From an uncultured Alistipes sp. (GTDB lineage: Bacteria; Bacteroidota; Bacteroidia; Bacteroidales; Rikenellaceae): a stretch of 6,834 bases of DNA. This document shows positions 1 through 6,445 of this stretch, piece by piece. The translations under genes were made by a program, and so were the position numbers. The notes beneath the pieces were generated by a model. It ran no database searches. It was not told where the DNA came from and was given only the letters and a program-made list of their open reading frames with translations. The DNA is taken from assembly GCA_947174295.1 (NCBI GenBank), contig CAMWIG010000113.1:1-6834 (forward strand), in the 5' to 3' direction. Each line of letters begins with the position of its first letter. Positions within the stretch are counted from its first letter, which is position 1.

Positions 1-234
1 GCTCAGGCCAAAGCCGAGGAGCGCCGTGCGATGGCCGTGGCGCTCGAACAGGAGAACAGGGCCAAGGCTCAGGATGCGCGTGCGAAGGTGATTCTCGCCG
101 AAGCCGAAGTGCCTCTGGCTATGGCCGAAGCATTCCGCAACGGCAATCTCGGCATCATGGACTATTATAAGATGAAGAACGTGATGGCCGATACGCAGAT
201 GCGCGAGTCGATAGCCAAACCCGAGAAGAAGTAG
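1..234 (+). CDS. floA: Flotillin-like protein FloA, C-terminal 77 residues (5' end outside window)
   Basis: This is the end of a bacterial flotillin (SPFH family), a membrane-anchored scaffold of functional membrane microdomains. The frame is open from base 1 and ends in TAG at 232-234. What is seen is an Ala/Glu/Lys-rich helical stretch (AQAKAEERRAMAVALEQ, then repeated AEAE/AEA units), as in the coiled-coil flotillin domain. It is followed by the characteristic FloA ending: an AEAFRNGNLGIMDYYKMKN segment, then ADTQMRESIA and a short charged tail. FloA proteins are about 320-340 residues, so roughly three quarters, including the N-terminal membrane hairpin and the SPFH domain, lie upstream of the window. 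The ATG at 31 is internal to the gene and is not its start. A strong terminator follows directly, so this is the last gene of its transcript. The family assignment rests on the distinctive C-terminal motif. Confidence 0.9.
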   Translation, partial: AQAKAEERRAMAVALEQENRAKAQDARAKVILAEAEVPLAMAEAFRNGNLGIMDYYKMKNVMADTQMRESIAKPEKK

Positions 235-256
235 GGAGCGGCAGTCGGTGTCATAG

Positions 257-290
257 TCCCTCGTGTCGAATTGATTCGAGGGATTTTTTT
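257..290 (+). terminator. Intrinsic terminator after floA
   Basis: A perfect 7-bp stem is formed by TCCCTCG (257-263) and CGAGGGA (277-283), followed at once by seven T residues (284-290), one A and four more T. The 13-nt loop contains TCGAA and TTCGA, so an alternative inner hairpin (TCGAAT/ATTCGA) could compete. The position 22 nt after the floA stop and the U-tract on the plus strand make it a Rho-independent terminator for floA. It ends about 17-20 nt before the next start codon. Confidence 0.87.
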
Positions 291-311
291 ATTTTACGAT
301 ATTCCGATCGA

Positions 312-1649
312 ATGAAGAAGATGATTTTGTCGGTCGCAGCCGCCGTGTCGGCTGTGTTTCCGGTCGTTGCGCAGCAGGTGAAATTCGACGACTGGTTTTT
401 CGACCGAACGATGCGCTACGACTATTATCACGCCGGCGACCGAAAGACGGAGGTCTGCTATTTCGACGAATTGAAGGAGGAGCCGTATTGGGCCGGGTCG
501 AAAGTGTCGCTGATAGATACGACGGGCTACGGAGGGCAATATTTCAGAATCGTGGATACTGCGACCGGCACGGAGATATATTCGCGCGGCTACTGTACGC
601 TTTTCAACGAGTGGCAGAGTACCGAGGAGGCCGATTCGGTGATGAGGGCATATCCCGAATCGGTGGTGTTTCCCTATCCGAAACGCCCGTGCCGCATCGA
701 GATATACGGGCGCTCGTCGAAGGGGCGTTTCGAAAAACGGATGTCGCAGACAATCGACCCCGAATCATATTTCGTGTCGAGGTTTTCGCCTCGTTACGAA
801 ACGTTCGAGGTGGCATACGGCGGCAATCCGGCGCATTGTCTCGACATAGTGCTGCTTCCCGAGGGTTATTCGGCTTCCGAGCGCGGAAAGTTCGAACGGG
901 CATGCCGCGAGTTCGCGGATGCGTTCGCCGGATACGAGCCCTACAAAAGCAATTTCGGCCGCATAAGCATCCGCGCCGTGTGGGCGCCGTCGGAGGAGGC
1001 GGGCGTGACGGTGCCCGGAGAGCGGGTGTGGAAGCGCACGGCGTGCGGCGCTGTGTTCTACACGTTCGGCTCGGAGCGTTATCAGACCGTGGCCGATTTT
1101 CAGATTTTGCGCGATATGGCTGCGCATGTGCCTTACGATTACATATATGTATTGTCGAATACGGCGAAATACGGCGGAGGCGGAATATTCAATTTCTACG
1201 GCATAAGCGCTGCCGGCCATCCGTCGCGCACGGCGAAGATATATCTGCATGAGTTCGGCCATCTTCTGCTCGGTCTGGGCGATGAGTATGTCGACCCCAC
1301 GACCTTCGACGGCATGTACGACCGCAAAGTCGAGCCGTGGGAGCCGAATCTCACGACGCTGGCCGATTTCGATGCGAAGTTCTGGAAGTCGATGATTGCC
1401 GACGGCGTTCCGGTGCCGACTCCCGATACCGACGAGTACGACGACACGGTGGGTGTATTCGAGGGCGGCGGATATATGGCCCGCGACGTTTATCGTCCGT
1501 GGCGCAACTGCCTGATGAACAATCTCCACAAAACAGAGTCGTTCTGCCCGGTATGCACCGAGGCAATAAACCTATATATATTTTTCATCTGCAAGTTGGC
1601 GGTCGAGCGTCGCGCCGCCCTAAAGGGCGGCGCTACGGCGTTTCAGTAG
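312..1649 (+). CDS. Secreted M64-family zinc metallopeptidase (IgA-peptidase-like)
   Basis: The predicted 445-residue protein has a cleavable signal peptide (residues 1-20, MKK start, hydrophobic Ala/Val core, cleavage near PVVA|QQ), so it is exported to the periplasm or cell surface. Residues about 22-150 fit the beta-rich N-terminal domain of Bacteroidales M64 proteins. The catalytic domain runs from about 165 to 420. It carries the M64 signature HEFGHLLLGLGDEY at 313-326: H313 and H317 as zinc ligands, E314 as general base, and D324 or a neighbouring acidic residue as likely third ligand. A Cys-rich end follows (C400, C412, C415 in NCLMN and CPVC). The founding M64 member cleaves human IgA1; Bacteroidales homologues are mostly uncharacterised, so an IgA substrate is not established here. 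The ATG at 312 is chosen because it gives the signal peptide. About 20-25 residues after the CPVC region look like a non-conserved tail that includes a DNA hairpin and overlaps the convergent gene. No promoter was recognised. Confidence 0.92.
   Translation: MKKMILSVAAAVSAVFPVVAQQVKFDDWFFDRTMRYDYYHAGDRKTEVCYFDELKEEPYWAGSKVSLIDTTGYGGQYFRIVDTATGTEIYSRGYCTLFNEWQSTEEADSVMRAYPESVVFPYPKRPCRIEIYGRSSKGRFEKRMSQTIDPESYFVSRFSPRYETFEVAYGGNPAHCLDIVLLPEGYSASERGKFERACREFADAFAGYEPYKSNFGRISIRAVWAPSEEAGVTVPGERVWKRTACGAVFYTFGSERYQTVADFQILRDMAAHVPYDYIYVLSNTAKYGGGGIFNFYGISAAGHPSRTAKIYLHEFGHLLLGLGDEYVDPTTFDGMYDRKVEPWEPNLTTLADFDAKFWKSMIADGVPVPTPDTDEYDDTVGVFEGGGYMARDVYRPWRNCLMNNLHKTESFCPVCTEAINLYIFFICKLAVERRAALKGGATAFQ
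1608..1637. terminator. Strong GC hairpin at the convergent gene ends, possible bidirectional terminator
   Basis: Arms GCGCCGCCC (1612-1620) and GGGCGGCGC (1625-1633) pair perfectly over 9 bp around a TAAA tetraloop. The stem can extend by CGT (1608-1610) with ACG (1635-1637) across one C/T mismatch, giving 12 pairs. It lies inside the last codons of the M64 gene and 5-8 nt past the stop of the minus-strand CDGSH gene, where a shared terminator of convergent genes would sit. Neither side has a proper U-tract, so it is not a classic intrinsic terminator. It may instead pause RNA polymerase, protect 3' ends or limit convergent read-through. Confidence 0.5.
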
Positions 1650-2410
1650 ACCTTTTCCGGCACGGTGGCTTCGGCTGGTTCGCCGTCGAGGTTGTCGCGC
1701 CACTTCGCGCTGACATGCGTTCCGTCGCAATAGGGTTTGTTCGACGAGCGGCCGCAGCGGCACAGTACCACCCGGTTGCGAATCTCGAACGTGCGGCCGT
1801 CGGTCGTAGATACGGGTATGCCTCCGCGCACCCATAATCCTCCGCTGACGCCGAGCTGGATATCTTCGATGAGTCCGAGGCTCGGTTCGAATTCGTATTC
1901 GAACGGTTTGCCGCTGCGCCTGTCCCAAGCCATCAGCCGGCCGGTCGGGCACATCGACGCTTCACGTATCGCGAGCTGTCTCGCCTGTGGGTCGTCGGAT
2001 TGTGCGGTGAGCTCCCAGGCTCCGCCTGCGGGGTGGCAGAATCGGGCGAAGACGCAGTAGCGCTCGTTGTCGGTAAGGGTCACGCTGCCGCCTTCGGTGA
2101 TTTCGACGTTGTCGAGCAGTCCCTCCTCGCGTGAGTCGAGTTCGGGATTCCACTCCGTGCGGGTGTGCGAACCGTCGCAATATGGCTTGCGCTCCGAAGC
2201 CCCGCACCGGCAGAGATGTACGGGGTTCTCCTGCGTGGAGAAGCGGCGTCCCTGCTGAAAATGCCGGCTTTCGCCGCCGGTGTCGGGCATGATGCACTGC
2301 ACGGCGAGTGGCGGTCGGCCGTACACTTCGTAAGGCCCTTTGGGTAAAATGTTTATGCGGATGTCTCCTCCTGCGGGCGTGCTGCCCTCTTCGATTTTGC
2401 GTATGCTCAT
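1643..2410 (-). CDS. Iron-sulfur protein with two CDGSH domains and a central ferredoxin-like region
   Basis: The 255-residue protein carries two complete CDGSH motifs (C-x-C-x2-S-x3-P-x-C-D-G-[ST]-H), each expected to bind a 2Fe-2S cluster by three Cys and one His. The first uses C67, C69, C78 and H82 (CRCGASERKPYCDGSH), the second C217, C219, C228 and H232 (CRCGRSSNKPYCDGTH). Between them, about residues 108-165 hold C119, C125 and C154 in a Cx5C plus CPTGRL pattern that resembles divergent single-cluster 4Fe-4S (Fer4_19/DUF1271-like) domains often fused to CDGSH modules. Residues 1-45 resemble the usual N-terminal beta segment of this family. There is no signal peptide or membrane segment, so it is cytoplasmic. 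Homologues are thought to act in Fe-S or redox handling; the exact reaction is unknown. The ATG at 2408-2410 on the minus strand is used because the conserved sequence begins shortly after it; upstream is AT-rich with no clear Shine-Dalgarno. It is divergent from the FISUMP operon and overlaps the M64 gene by 7 bp at the 3' end. Confidence 0.93.
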   Translation of the reverse strand: MSIRKIEEGSTPAGGDIRINILPKGPYEVYGRPPLAVQCIMPDTGGESRHFQQGRRFSTQENPVHLCRCGASERKPYCDGSHTRTEWNPELDSREEGLLDNVEITEGGSVTLTDNERYCVFARFCHPAGGAWELTAQSDDPQARQLAIREASMCPTGRLMAWDRRSGKPFEYEFEPSLGLIEDIQLGVSGGLWVRGGIPVSTTDGRTFEIRNRVVLCRCGRSSNKPYCDGTHVSAKWRDNLDGEPAEATVPEKVY

Positions 2411-2485
2411 ATAATAAATTCGTTGACAGTTGCGTTAACGTGTAGCAACAATTATTCCCCCGACGGGTAATATTTACGGAAAGAT

Positions 2486-2518
2486 ATTGTGTTTTTGTCC
2501 GCTTTTTTGGTAACTTTG
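2486..2518 (+). promoter_or_regulatory. Bacteroidetes-type promoter for the FISUMP lipoprotein operon
   Basis: TAACTTTG at 2511-2518 matches the Bacteroidetes -7 consensus TAnnTTTG exactly. At the expected distance there is only a partial -33 element, ATTG at 2486-2489 with 21 nt between the boxes. A TTTG lies closer (2494-2497) but the 13-nt spacing is too short. A T-rich tract separates the boxes. Transcription would start near 2524-2527, giving a leader of about 35 nt that includes AGAAGGAAA (2544-2552), a plausible ribosome binding site 8 nt before the ATG at 2561. The rest of the 150-bp gap (2411-2560) must hold the promoter of the divergent CDGSH gene, but no convincing minus-strand box was found. 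Confidence 0.65.
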
Positions 2519-2560
2519 CAAAGATTTTGTACATTAATTCCTTAGAAGGAAATATCATCT

Positions 2561-3964
2561 ATGAAGAAAACTATATGCTTGAAAACGTTGGCCGTCGTAC
2601 TGTCCGTCGCGGCGGTGCTTTCGTTCTGGTCTTGCGGCGATGACGACGACGTCTACAAATTCTCGTTCGTAACGCCTGCGCTGTATTTTGCCGAGCCGGG
2701 CAGTACGCAGACCTCCTTTTATGTCGCTTCGAATGTCCGCAGCGTGGAGGTGACCACCATTCCAGAGGGTTGGGAGGCCACCGTCGATACGAAGCTGAAA
2801 TGCGTGACGGTGACGGCTCCGCTGTCGCTCGAAGAGACCGAGGACGAGACTCCCGTGTCGAGCGGAACACTGAAAATACGCGGCTATTCCGGCGGGGGCG
2901 ACGCCGTCGTGGCTTCGTTGTACGTCGCCATGGCCGAGGTCGTCGACTACACGTCTGCTCCGGCCAACTGCTATATCGTATCCGAAGCGGACAAAGGTTA
3001 CAGAATCGACGTGTCGCGCATCCCGGGTTCCGACCGGCGAATCGAGCCTGCGTCGGTGGATTACATGTGGATGACTTCGTCGAAGATGTTGCAGTATCTC
3101 ACCTTCCACGACGCCGGGACGGCGGCGTTCTTCGCTCCGGCGGAAGACGGCGAGGTCTATTCGGGCAGCGCGCTGATAGGTGCGTATGACAAGTCGGGCA
3201 ATTTCCTTTGGTGCTGGCATCTGTGGGTGACGAATTTCAATCCCGAGGCCGAGCCGGTAGCGCTCAACGGAAATGTGTTCATGGCTTGCAACCTCGGCGC
3301 ATCCGGCAACGGCTCTGCCGACGAGTCGGCTGTTCTCGCATCCTACGGACTCTACTACCAGTGGGGGCGTCCGACGCCGTTCATGCGTCCGCGATATTTC
3401 AACTGTGCGTCGGGTTACAGCGCATACGTCTACAACAGCAAAGGTTCGCAGATATACATGACTGCGGAGGAGGCGCAGCCCGTGCAGTCGATGGCTTATG
3501 CCATGGAGAATCCGCTGGTATTCCTGACCGATTTGTCGGGCTGGGATGTCGATACCTGGGTCGACGGCGCTAAATCCTCGTACGACCCGTGTCCGGCGGG
3601 CTGGCGCGTGCCTCAGAGCGGCGCATTCGACGGTCTGGCCATATCGCCCGAGGAGTTGAACAGCGATTTGGCGACGTTGCGAGATGCCTACGGCTGGACG
3701 TTGACCGACGGTGCGCAGAGCGCGTTCTTCTTCGCGGGAGGCCGCCGCAGATACCTCGACGGCATGGTCGTGAACATGAATACGGCCGAGCGTCCCGAAC
3801 CTTGGGCCGGTTTCTATTGGACTTCGGGGCCTGCGCCGGCGGAAGGCATGCACGGATGTATGTTCTTCGAACTCGATACCGACGATGCGGCGCAGAGTTC
3901 ATTGCTGTTGTCGCGCGAGTTGCAGATGTCGAACGGGTTGCAGATTCGCTGCGTGAAAGAGTAA
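2561..3964 (+). CDS. Surface lipoprotein with Ig/BACON-like N-terminus and C-terminal FISUMP domain
   Basis: The 467-residue protein starts with a lipoprotein signal peptide: MKK, a hydrophobic core, and a lipobox ending at C25 (LSFWSC). The acidic GDDDD right after the Cys fits a Bacteroidetes lipoprotein export signal, so it is probably on the outer-membrane surface. Residues about 32-125 are beta-rich and resemble a BACON/Ig-like module. Residues about 130-235 start with SAPANCYIVSEADKGYRIDV, a segment type frequent in Bacteroidales surface proteins. The C-terminal part (about 236-467) fits the FISUMP domain (Fibrobacter succinogenes major paralogous domain): NGNVFMACNLGA (236-247), LYYQWGR (264-270), DPCPAGWRVP (342-351), GFYWTSG (417-423) and the end QIRCVKE. 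FISUMP is found in fimbrial tip proteins and other surface proteins and has no known enzyme activity. The gene is first in an apparent operon with its own promoter and RBS. Ligand and function are unknown. Confidence 0.85.
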   Translation: MKKTICLKTLAVVLSVAAVLSFWSCGDDDDVYKFSFVTPALYFAEPGSTQTSFYVASNVRSVEVTTIPEGWEATVDTKLKCVTVTAPLSLEETEDETPVSSGTLKIRGYSGGGDAVVASLYVAMAEVVDYTSAPANCYIVSEADKGYRIDVSRIPGSDRRIEPASVDYMWMTSSKMLQYLTFHDAGTAAFFAPAEDGEVYSGSALIGAYDKSGNFLWCWHLWVTNFNPEAEPVALNGNVFMACNLGASGNGSADESAVLASYGLYYQWGRPTPFMRPRYFNCASGYSAYVYNSKGSQIYMTAEEAQPVQSMAYAMENPLVFLTDLSGWDVDTWVDGAKSSYDPCPAGWRVPQSGAFDGLAISPEELNSDLATLRDAYGWTLTDGAQSAFFFAGGRRRYLDGMVVNMNTAERPEPWAGFYWTSGPAPAEGMHGCMFFELDTDDAAQSSLLLSRELQMSNGLQIRCVKE

Positions 3965-4027
3965 GTTCGGAATCGGATGATGAAGGTGCGAGAGTGAAAA
4001 AGAGATGAATGAAAACCTTTAATCATA

Positions 4028-5464
4028 ATGAAAAAACAGATTAGAATGATCGCCGTGGCAGCTGTCGCTGTCGCGGCGTTCGCTTGTTCGGAGGACTCCT
4101 CCGGCAATGATACAGGCCGATTTATCGCCGTATCTCCAACGATTACGCGAGCTGCCGAGCTCGATTTCGAAGCGGGCGACCGCATAGGCCTTACCGTCGT
4201 GAAGAACGGAGCCGAAGCACCTTATGCCGCGAATGCCGAAATGACATACGACGGCCGGCTGTTCGTCGGCCGGGAGCTGCTGTGGTATTATGAAATCAAC
4301 GACGAAGCTACGCTGCGTGCCTACTACCCTTATGCTGCCGAGGCCGAGCCGTCGACGTTCGCCGTGCGTAGCGACCAGCGCGGCGACGGTTATACGCTGT
4401 CTGACTTCATGACCTCGGTGCGTACCGGCGTCAGACCGTCGTCCGATGCCGTCGATATGGTATTCGCTCACAGATTGTCGAAGCTGAACATCGCGGTAGC
4501 GAACGATTCCGTGGCCGAGGTCGTCGAAATCGTCGTCTCCGGGGCCGTATTGTCGGCCGATGTCGATATCGCGTCGCAAAGCGTCGTTGCCGGCGATGGT
4601 GCCGTCGGAGATATTACGGCGTATGAGGTGTCGGCAGGTGCGGCCTATTGCGCCGTCATCGTCCCTCAGACGGCGGCATTGACCGTTACGGCCCTCCTGA
4701 GCGACGGGTCGCAGCGGAGATGCACCATGCGGCCAGCCGAGTTCGCCGGCGGGCGGCAGTACACGGCGGCGCTCGCAGTATCCGACGTCGACATGAATCT
4801 CACGTTGAGCGGCAGTATCGAGGGCTGGGGCGACAATACCGATCTCGTGCCCGGCGACGAGCCGTCGTCGGGAGGAGGTGACGAGTCTTCCGCGAGCATC
4901 GGCTGGGGCGGTGTCGACTACCCTATCGCCGAGTTGGCCGACGGCCGGGTGTGGATGACGGCCAACATGGCGTATCTGCCCGGTGTCGCAGCAGCGTCGG
5001 CCACTCCGTCCGACGGGTCGGGATTGTGGTATCCGTGCGACGAAAATCTGGTTGCCGTGACCGATGAATCGTTCGTCGCGGCGCACGGATATCTTTACGA
5101 TGCCGAGACGGCCATGGGTGGCGCGATTCCTGCAAACGCATCCGATATGCGCGGCATTTGTCCCGCAGGCTGGCATATTCCCGCCCGCGAAGAGTTCGAT
5201 TGTCTGGCTGCGGCATATTCCGATGCTGCGGCGCTGGCGTCGGCGCTGGGTTTCGTCGGCTCAGGGTATGTCAATGCGGCCGGAACATATAAGGCAAGCT
5301 CTTTCGGCGAGCTTGCGGATATGTTTCTGTGGAGCTCGACGGGCGAAGCCGGCGGCGGCGTGTATTGCTTCAAGCTGCAACACTCGGCATTCGGCTCGAT
5401 GACATGCGGCGTAGCCGTGCAGAGCGCGAGTTGCGGCGTTGCCGTCCGCTGTATGAAGGATTGA
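4028..5464 (+). CDS. Fimbrillin-family (Mfa-like) lipoprotein with C-terminal FISUMP domain
   Basis: The 478-residue protein has a lipoprotein signal peptide with lipobox Cys at C20 (AAFACSE). Residues about 31-270 match the fimbrillin-like (Mfa_like_1) pattern: TRA near 40-42, FEAGDRIGL (47-55), an LRAYYPY segment (96-102), VDMVFAHRLSKLNI (142-155) and the typical closing strand with IEGWG (264-268). A low-complexity linker (about 273-290, rich in Gly, Ser, Glu and Asp) leads to a FISUMP domain at about 296-478: DGRVWMTANMAYL (305-317), HGYLYDAETAM (353-363), GICPAGWHIPAREEF (376-390), FLWSST (433-438) and the end VRCMKD. This modular order is known from Bacteroidales fimbrial accessory or tip proteins, so a surface adhesin role is inferred. 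It lies 63 bp after the first FISUMP gene with no promoter or terminator between, and no clear Shine-Dalgarno precedes its ATG. No major fimbrillin or anchor gene is nearby. Confidence 0.88.
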   Translation: MKKQIRMIAVAAVAVAAFACSEDSSGNDTGRFIAVSPTITRAAELDFEAGDRIGLTVVKNGAEAPYAANAEMTYDGRLFVGRELLWYYEINDEATLRAYYPYAAEAEPSTFAVRSDQRGDGYTLSDFMTSVRTGVRPSSDAVDMVFAHRLSKLNIAVANDSVAEVVEIVVSGAVLSADVDIASQSVVAGDGAVGDITAYEVSAGAAYCAVIVPQTAALTVTALLSDGSQRRCTMRPAEFAGGRQYTAALAVSDVDMNLTLSGSIEGWGDNTDLVPGDEPSSGGGDESSASIGWGGVDYPIAELADGRVWMTANMAYLPGVAAASATPSDGSGLWYPCDENLVAVTDESFVAAHGYLYDAETAMGGAIPANASDMRGICPAGWHIPAREEFDCLAAAYSDAAALASALGFVGSGYVNAAGTYKASSFGELADMFLWSSTGEAGGGVYCFKLQHSAFGSMTCGVAVQSASCGVAVRCMKD

Positions 5465-5477
5465 TTGTACGAAACAT

Positions 5478-6392
5478 ATGAATATGAGCCATTCGCATGA
5501 ACATGGACACGGATATGCGCACCGTGTCCACGGCAAATTGAACAGAGCGTTCGCCGTCGGCATCGCACTCAACGTGACGTATGCCGCCGCCGAACTCGCG
5601 GCAGGCATCTGGTACGACTCCATGGGACTCGTATCCGATGCCGGTCACAATCTGAGCGATGTGCTGAGTCTCGTGCTGGCCATGACGGCGCTCATGCTGT
5701 CCGATCGTCGTGCGACGGTGCGGTACACCTACGGTTACAGAAAGAGCACGATACTCGTCTCGCTGTTCAATGCGGTCGTTCTTTTTGCAGCGGTCGGGGT
5801 AATCGTCGCGGAGAGCGTGCGTAAATTCGTGTCGCCGACCCCGGTAGACGGAGGGGCGATAATCTGGACGGCAGGTATAGGCGTAGTCGTCAACTTCGTG
5901 ACGGCATGGCTGTTCATCGGTGAGAAAAATCGCGATTTGAATGTCAAGGGCGCTTATCTGCATATGATGGCCGATGCGTTGGTGTCGGTCGGCGTGGTCG
6001 TTTCGGGCATCGTCATTTCGTTGACGGGCTGGACGTTCGCAGACCCTTTGGCCGGACTTGTCGTCGCTGCGGTTATCGTCATGTCGACGTGGCGTCTGCT
6101 CGTCGACAGCCTGCGGCTGTCTTTGGACGGCGTGCCGTCGTCGGTGGATGCGGACGAAGTCTGCCGTGCGATTCGCCGGGTCGACCGGGTCGAGGATGTT
6201 CATCACCTTCATATCTGGGCGCTGAGTACTACCGAAAGCGCTTTGACCGCGCATGTCGTGGTCGAAAATCCCGAAGAGGCCGTTTCTCAGGTCGTGCCTG
6301 CCATAAAACGCAGCCTGCGCAGCATGGGAATAGCGCATGCGACGATCGAAGTGGAGACCTGCCGTCGGCCGGAGTGCGACTGCTGCCGGTGA
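5478..6392 (+). CDS. CDF-family cation exporter, zinc type (CzcD/ZitB-like)
   Basis: This 304-residue inner-membrane protein is a cation diffusion facilitator, which expels Zn2+ (and sometimes Co2+, Cd2+) from the cytoplasm in exchange for protons. Six membrane segments are seen at about 24-46, 51-74, 91-112, 125-147, 161-184 and 188-206. The transport site is intact: H57 and D61 in TM2 (SDAGHNLSD) and H162 and D166 in TM5 (HMMAD). The His-Asp/His-Asp arrangement is that of zinc-preferring members. A cytoplasmic domain (about 207-304) includes VHHLHIWALS (241-250), the usual regulatory metal-binding fold. The N-terminus is His-rich (H5, H7, H9, H11, H15, H18) and the last ten residues hold four Cys (295, 300, 302, 303), both likely metal-binding. 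Length is normal for the family. Start at 5478 or at ATG 5484 cannot be separated; neither has a clear Shine-Dalgarno. It begins 13 nt after the fimbrillin-FISUMP gene, so co-transcription is likely. Confidence 0.95.
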   Translation: MNMSHSHEHGHGYAHRVHGKLNRAFAVGIALNVTYAAAELAAGIWYDSMGLVSDAGHNLSDVLSLVLAMTALMLSDRRATVRYTYGYRKSTILVSLFNAVVLFAAVGVIVAESVRKFVSPTPVDGGAIIWTAGIGVVVNFVTAWLFIGEKNRDLNVKGAYLHMMADALVSVGVVVSGIVISLTGWTFADPLAGLVVAAVIVMSTWRLLVDSLRLSLDGVPSSVDADEVCRAIRRVDRVEDVHHLHIWALSTTESALTAHVVVENPEEAVSQVVPAIKRSLRSMGIAHATIEVETCRRPECDCCR

Positions 6393-6402
6393 GACATACC
6401 GT

Positions 6403-6438
6403 GTTGTGGGGATTGGTGCGGTGCGGAATCCCAATAAC
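6403..6438 (+). terminator. Hairpin in the 3' untranslated region of the CDF gene (weak terminator candidate)
   Basis: GTTGTGGGGATT (6403-6414) pairs with AATCCCAATAAC (6427-6438) over 12 positions with one G/A mismatch and one G-U pair. The 12-nt loop contains two tandem GGTGC units. It starts 11 nt after the CDF stop and ends just before the promoter of the next gene. No U-tract follows on the plus strand, so it may be a Rho-type or processing end and not an intrinsic terminator. Confidence 0.4.
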
Positions 6439-6445
6439 ATGGGAG

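Noticed and set aside
290..297. TATTTTAC as a -7 promoter box for the M64 gene
   Set aside because: Matches only four of six fixed positions and sits in the terminator T-tract, with wrong spacing to any TTG.
488..1252. Plus-strand frame (254 codons) inside the M64 gene
   Set aside because: An off-frame shadow with Arg/Gly-rich composition; the M64 frame carries the signal peptide and HExxH site.
2494..2497. TTTG as the -33 element of the lipoprotein promoter
   Set aside because: Only 13 nt from the -7 box, shorter than the usual 19-21 nt; the partial ATTG at 2486-2489 fits better.
1962..2558. Second minus-strand frame (198 codons) overlapping the CDGSH gene
   Set aside because: It is out of frame with the CDGSH protein, which has two intact Fe-S motifs, and its product is Arg-rich without any recognisable pattern.
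2555..3853. Long minus-strand open frame (432 codons) opposite the first FISUMP lipoprotein gene
   Set aside because: Arg/His-rich composition with no recognisable domain; it is the antisense shadow of a GC-rich gene whose codon use produces few stops on the other strand.
4005..4022. Five-codon micro-frame (MNENL) just upstream of the fimbrillin-FISUMP start
   Set aside because: Too short to support; a leader-peptide role would need a regulated hairpin, and none is seen.
4019..5176. Long minus-strand open frame (385 codons) opposite the fimbrillin-FISUMP gene
   Set aside because: Same antisense-shadow composition; the plus-strand protein has a lipoprotein signal and known domain motifs across the region.
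5370..6440. Minus-strand open frame (356 codons) opposite the CDF transporter gene
   Set aside because: The plus-strand frame is an unmistakable six-segment transporter; the minus product is a basic, low-complexity shadow.
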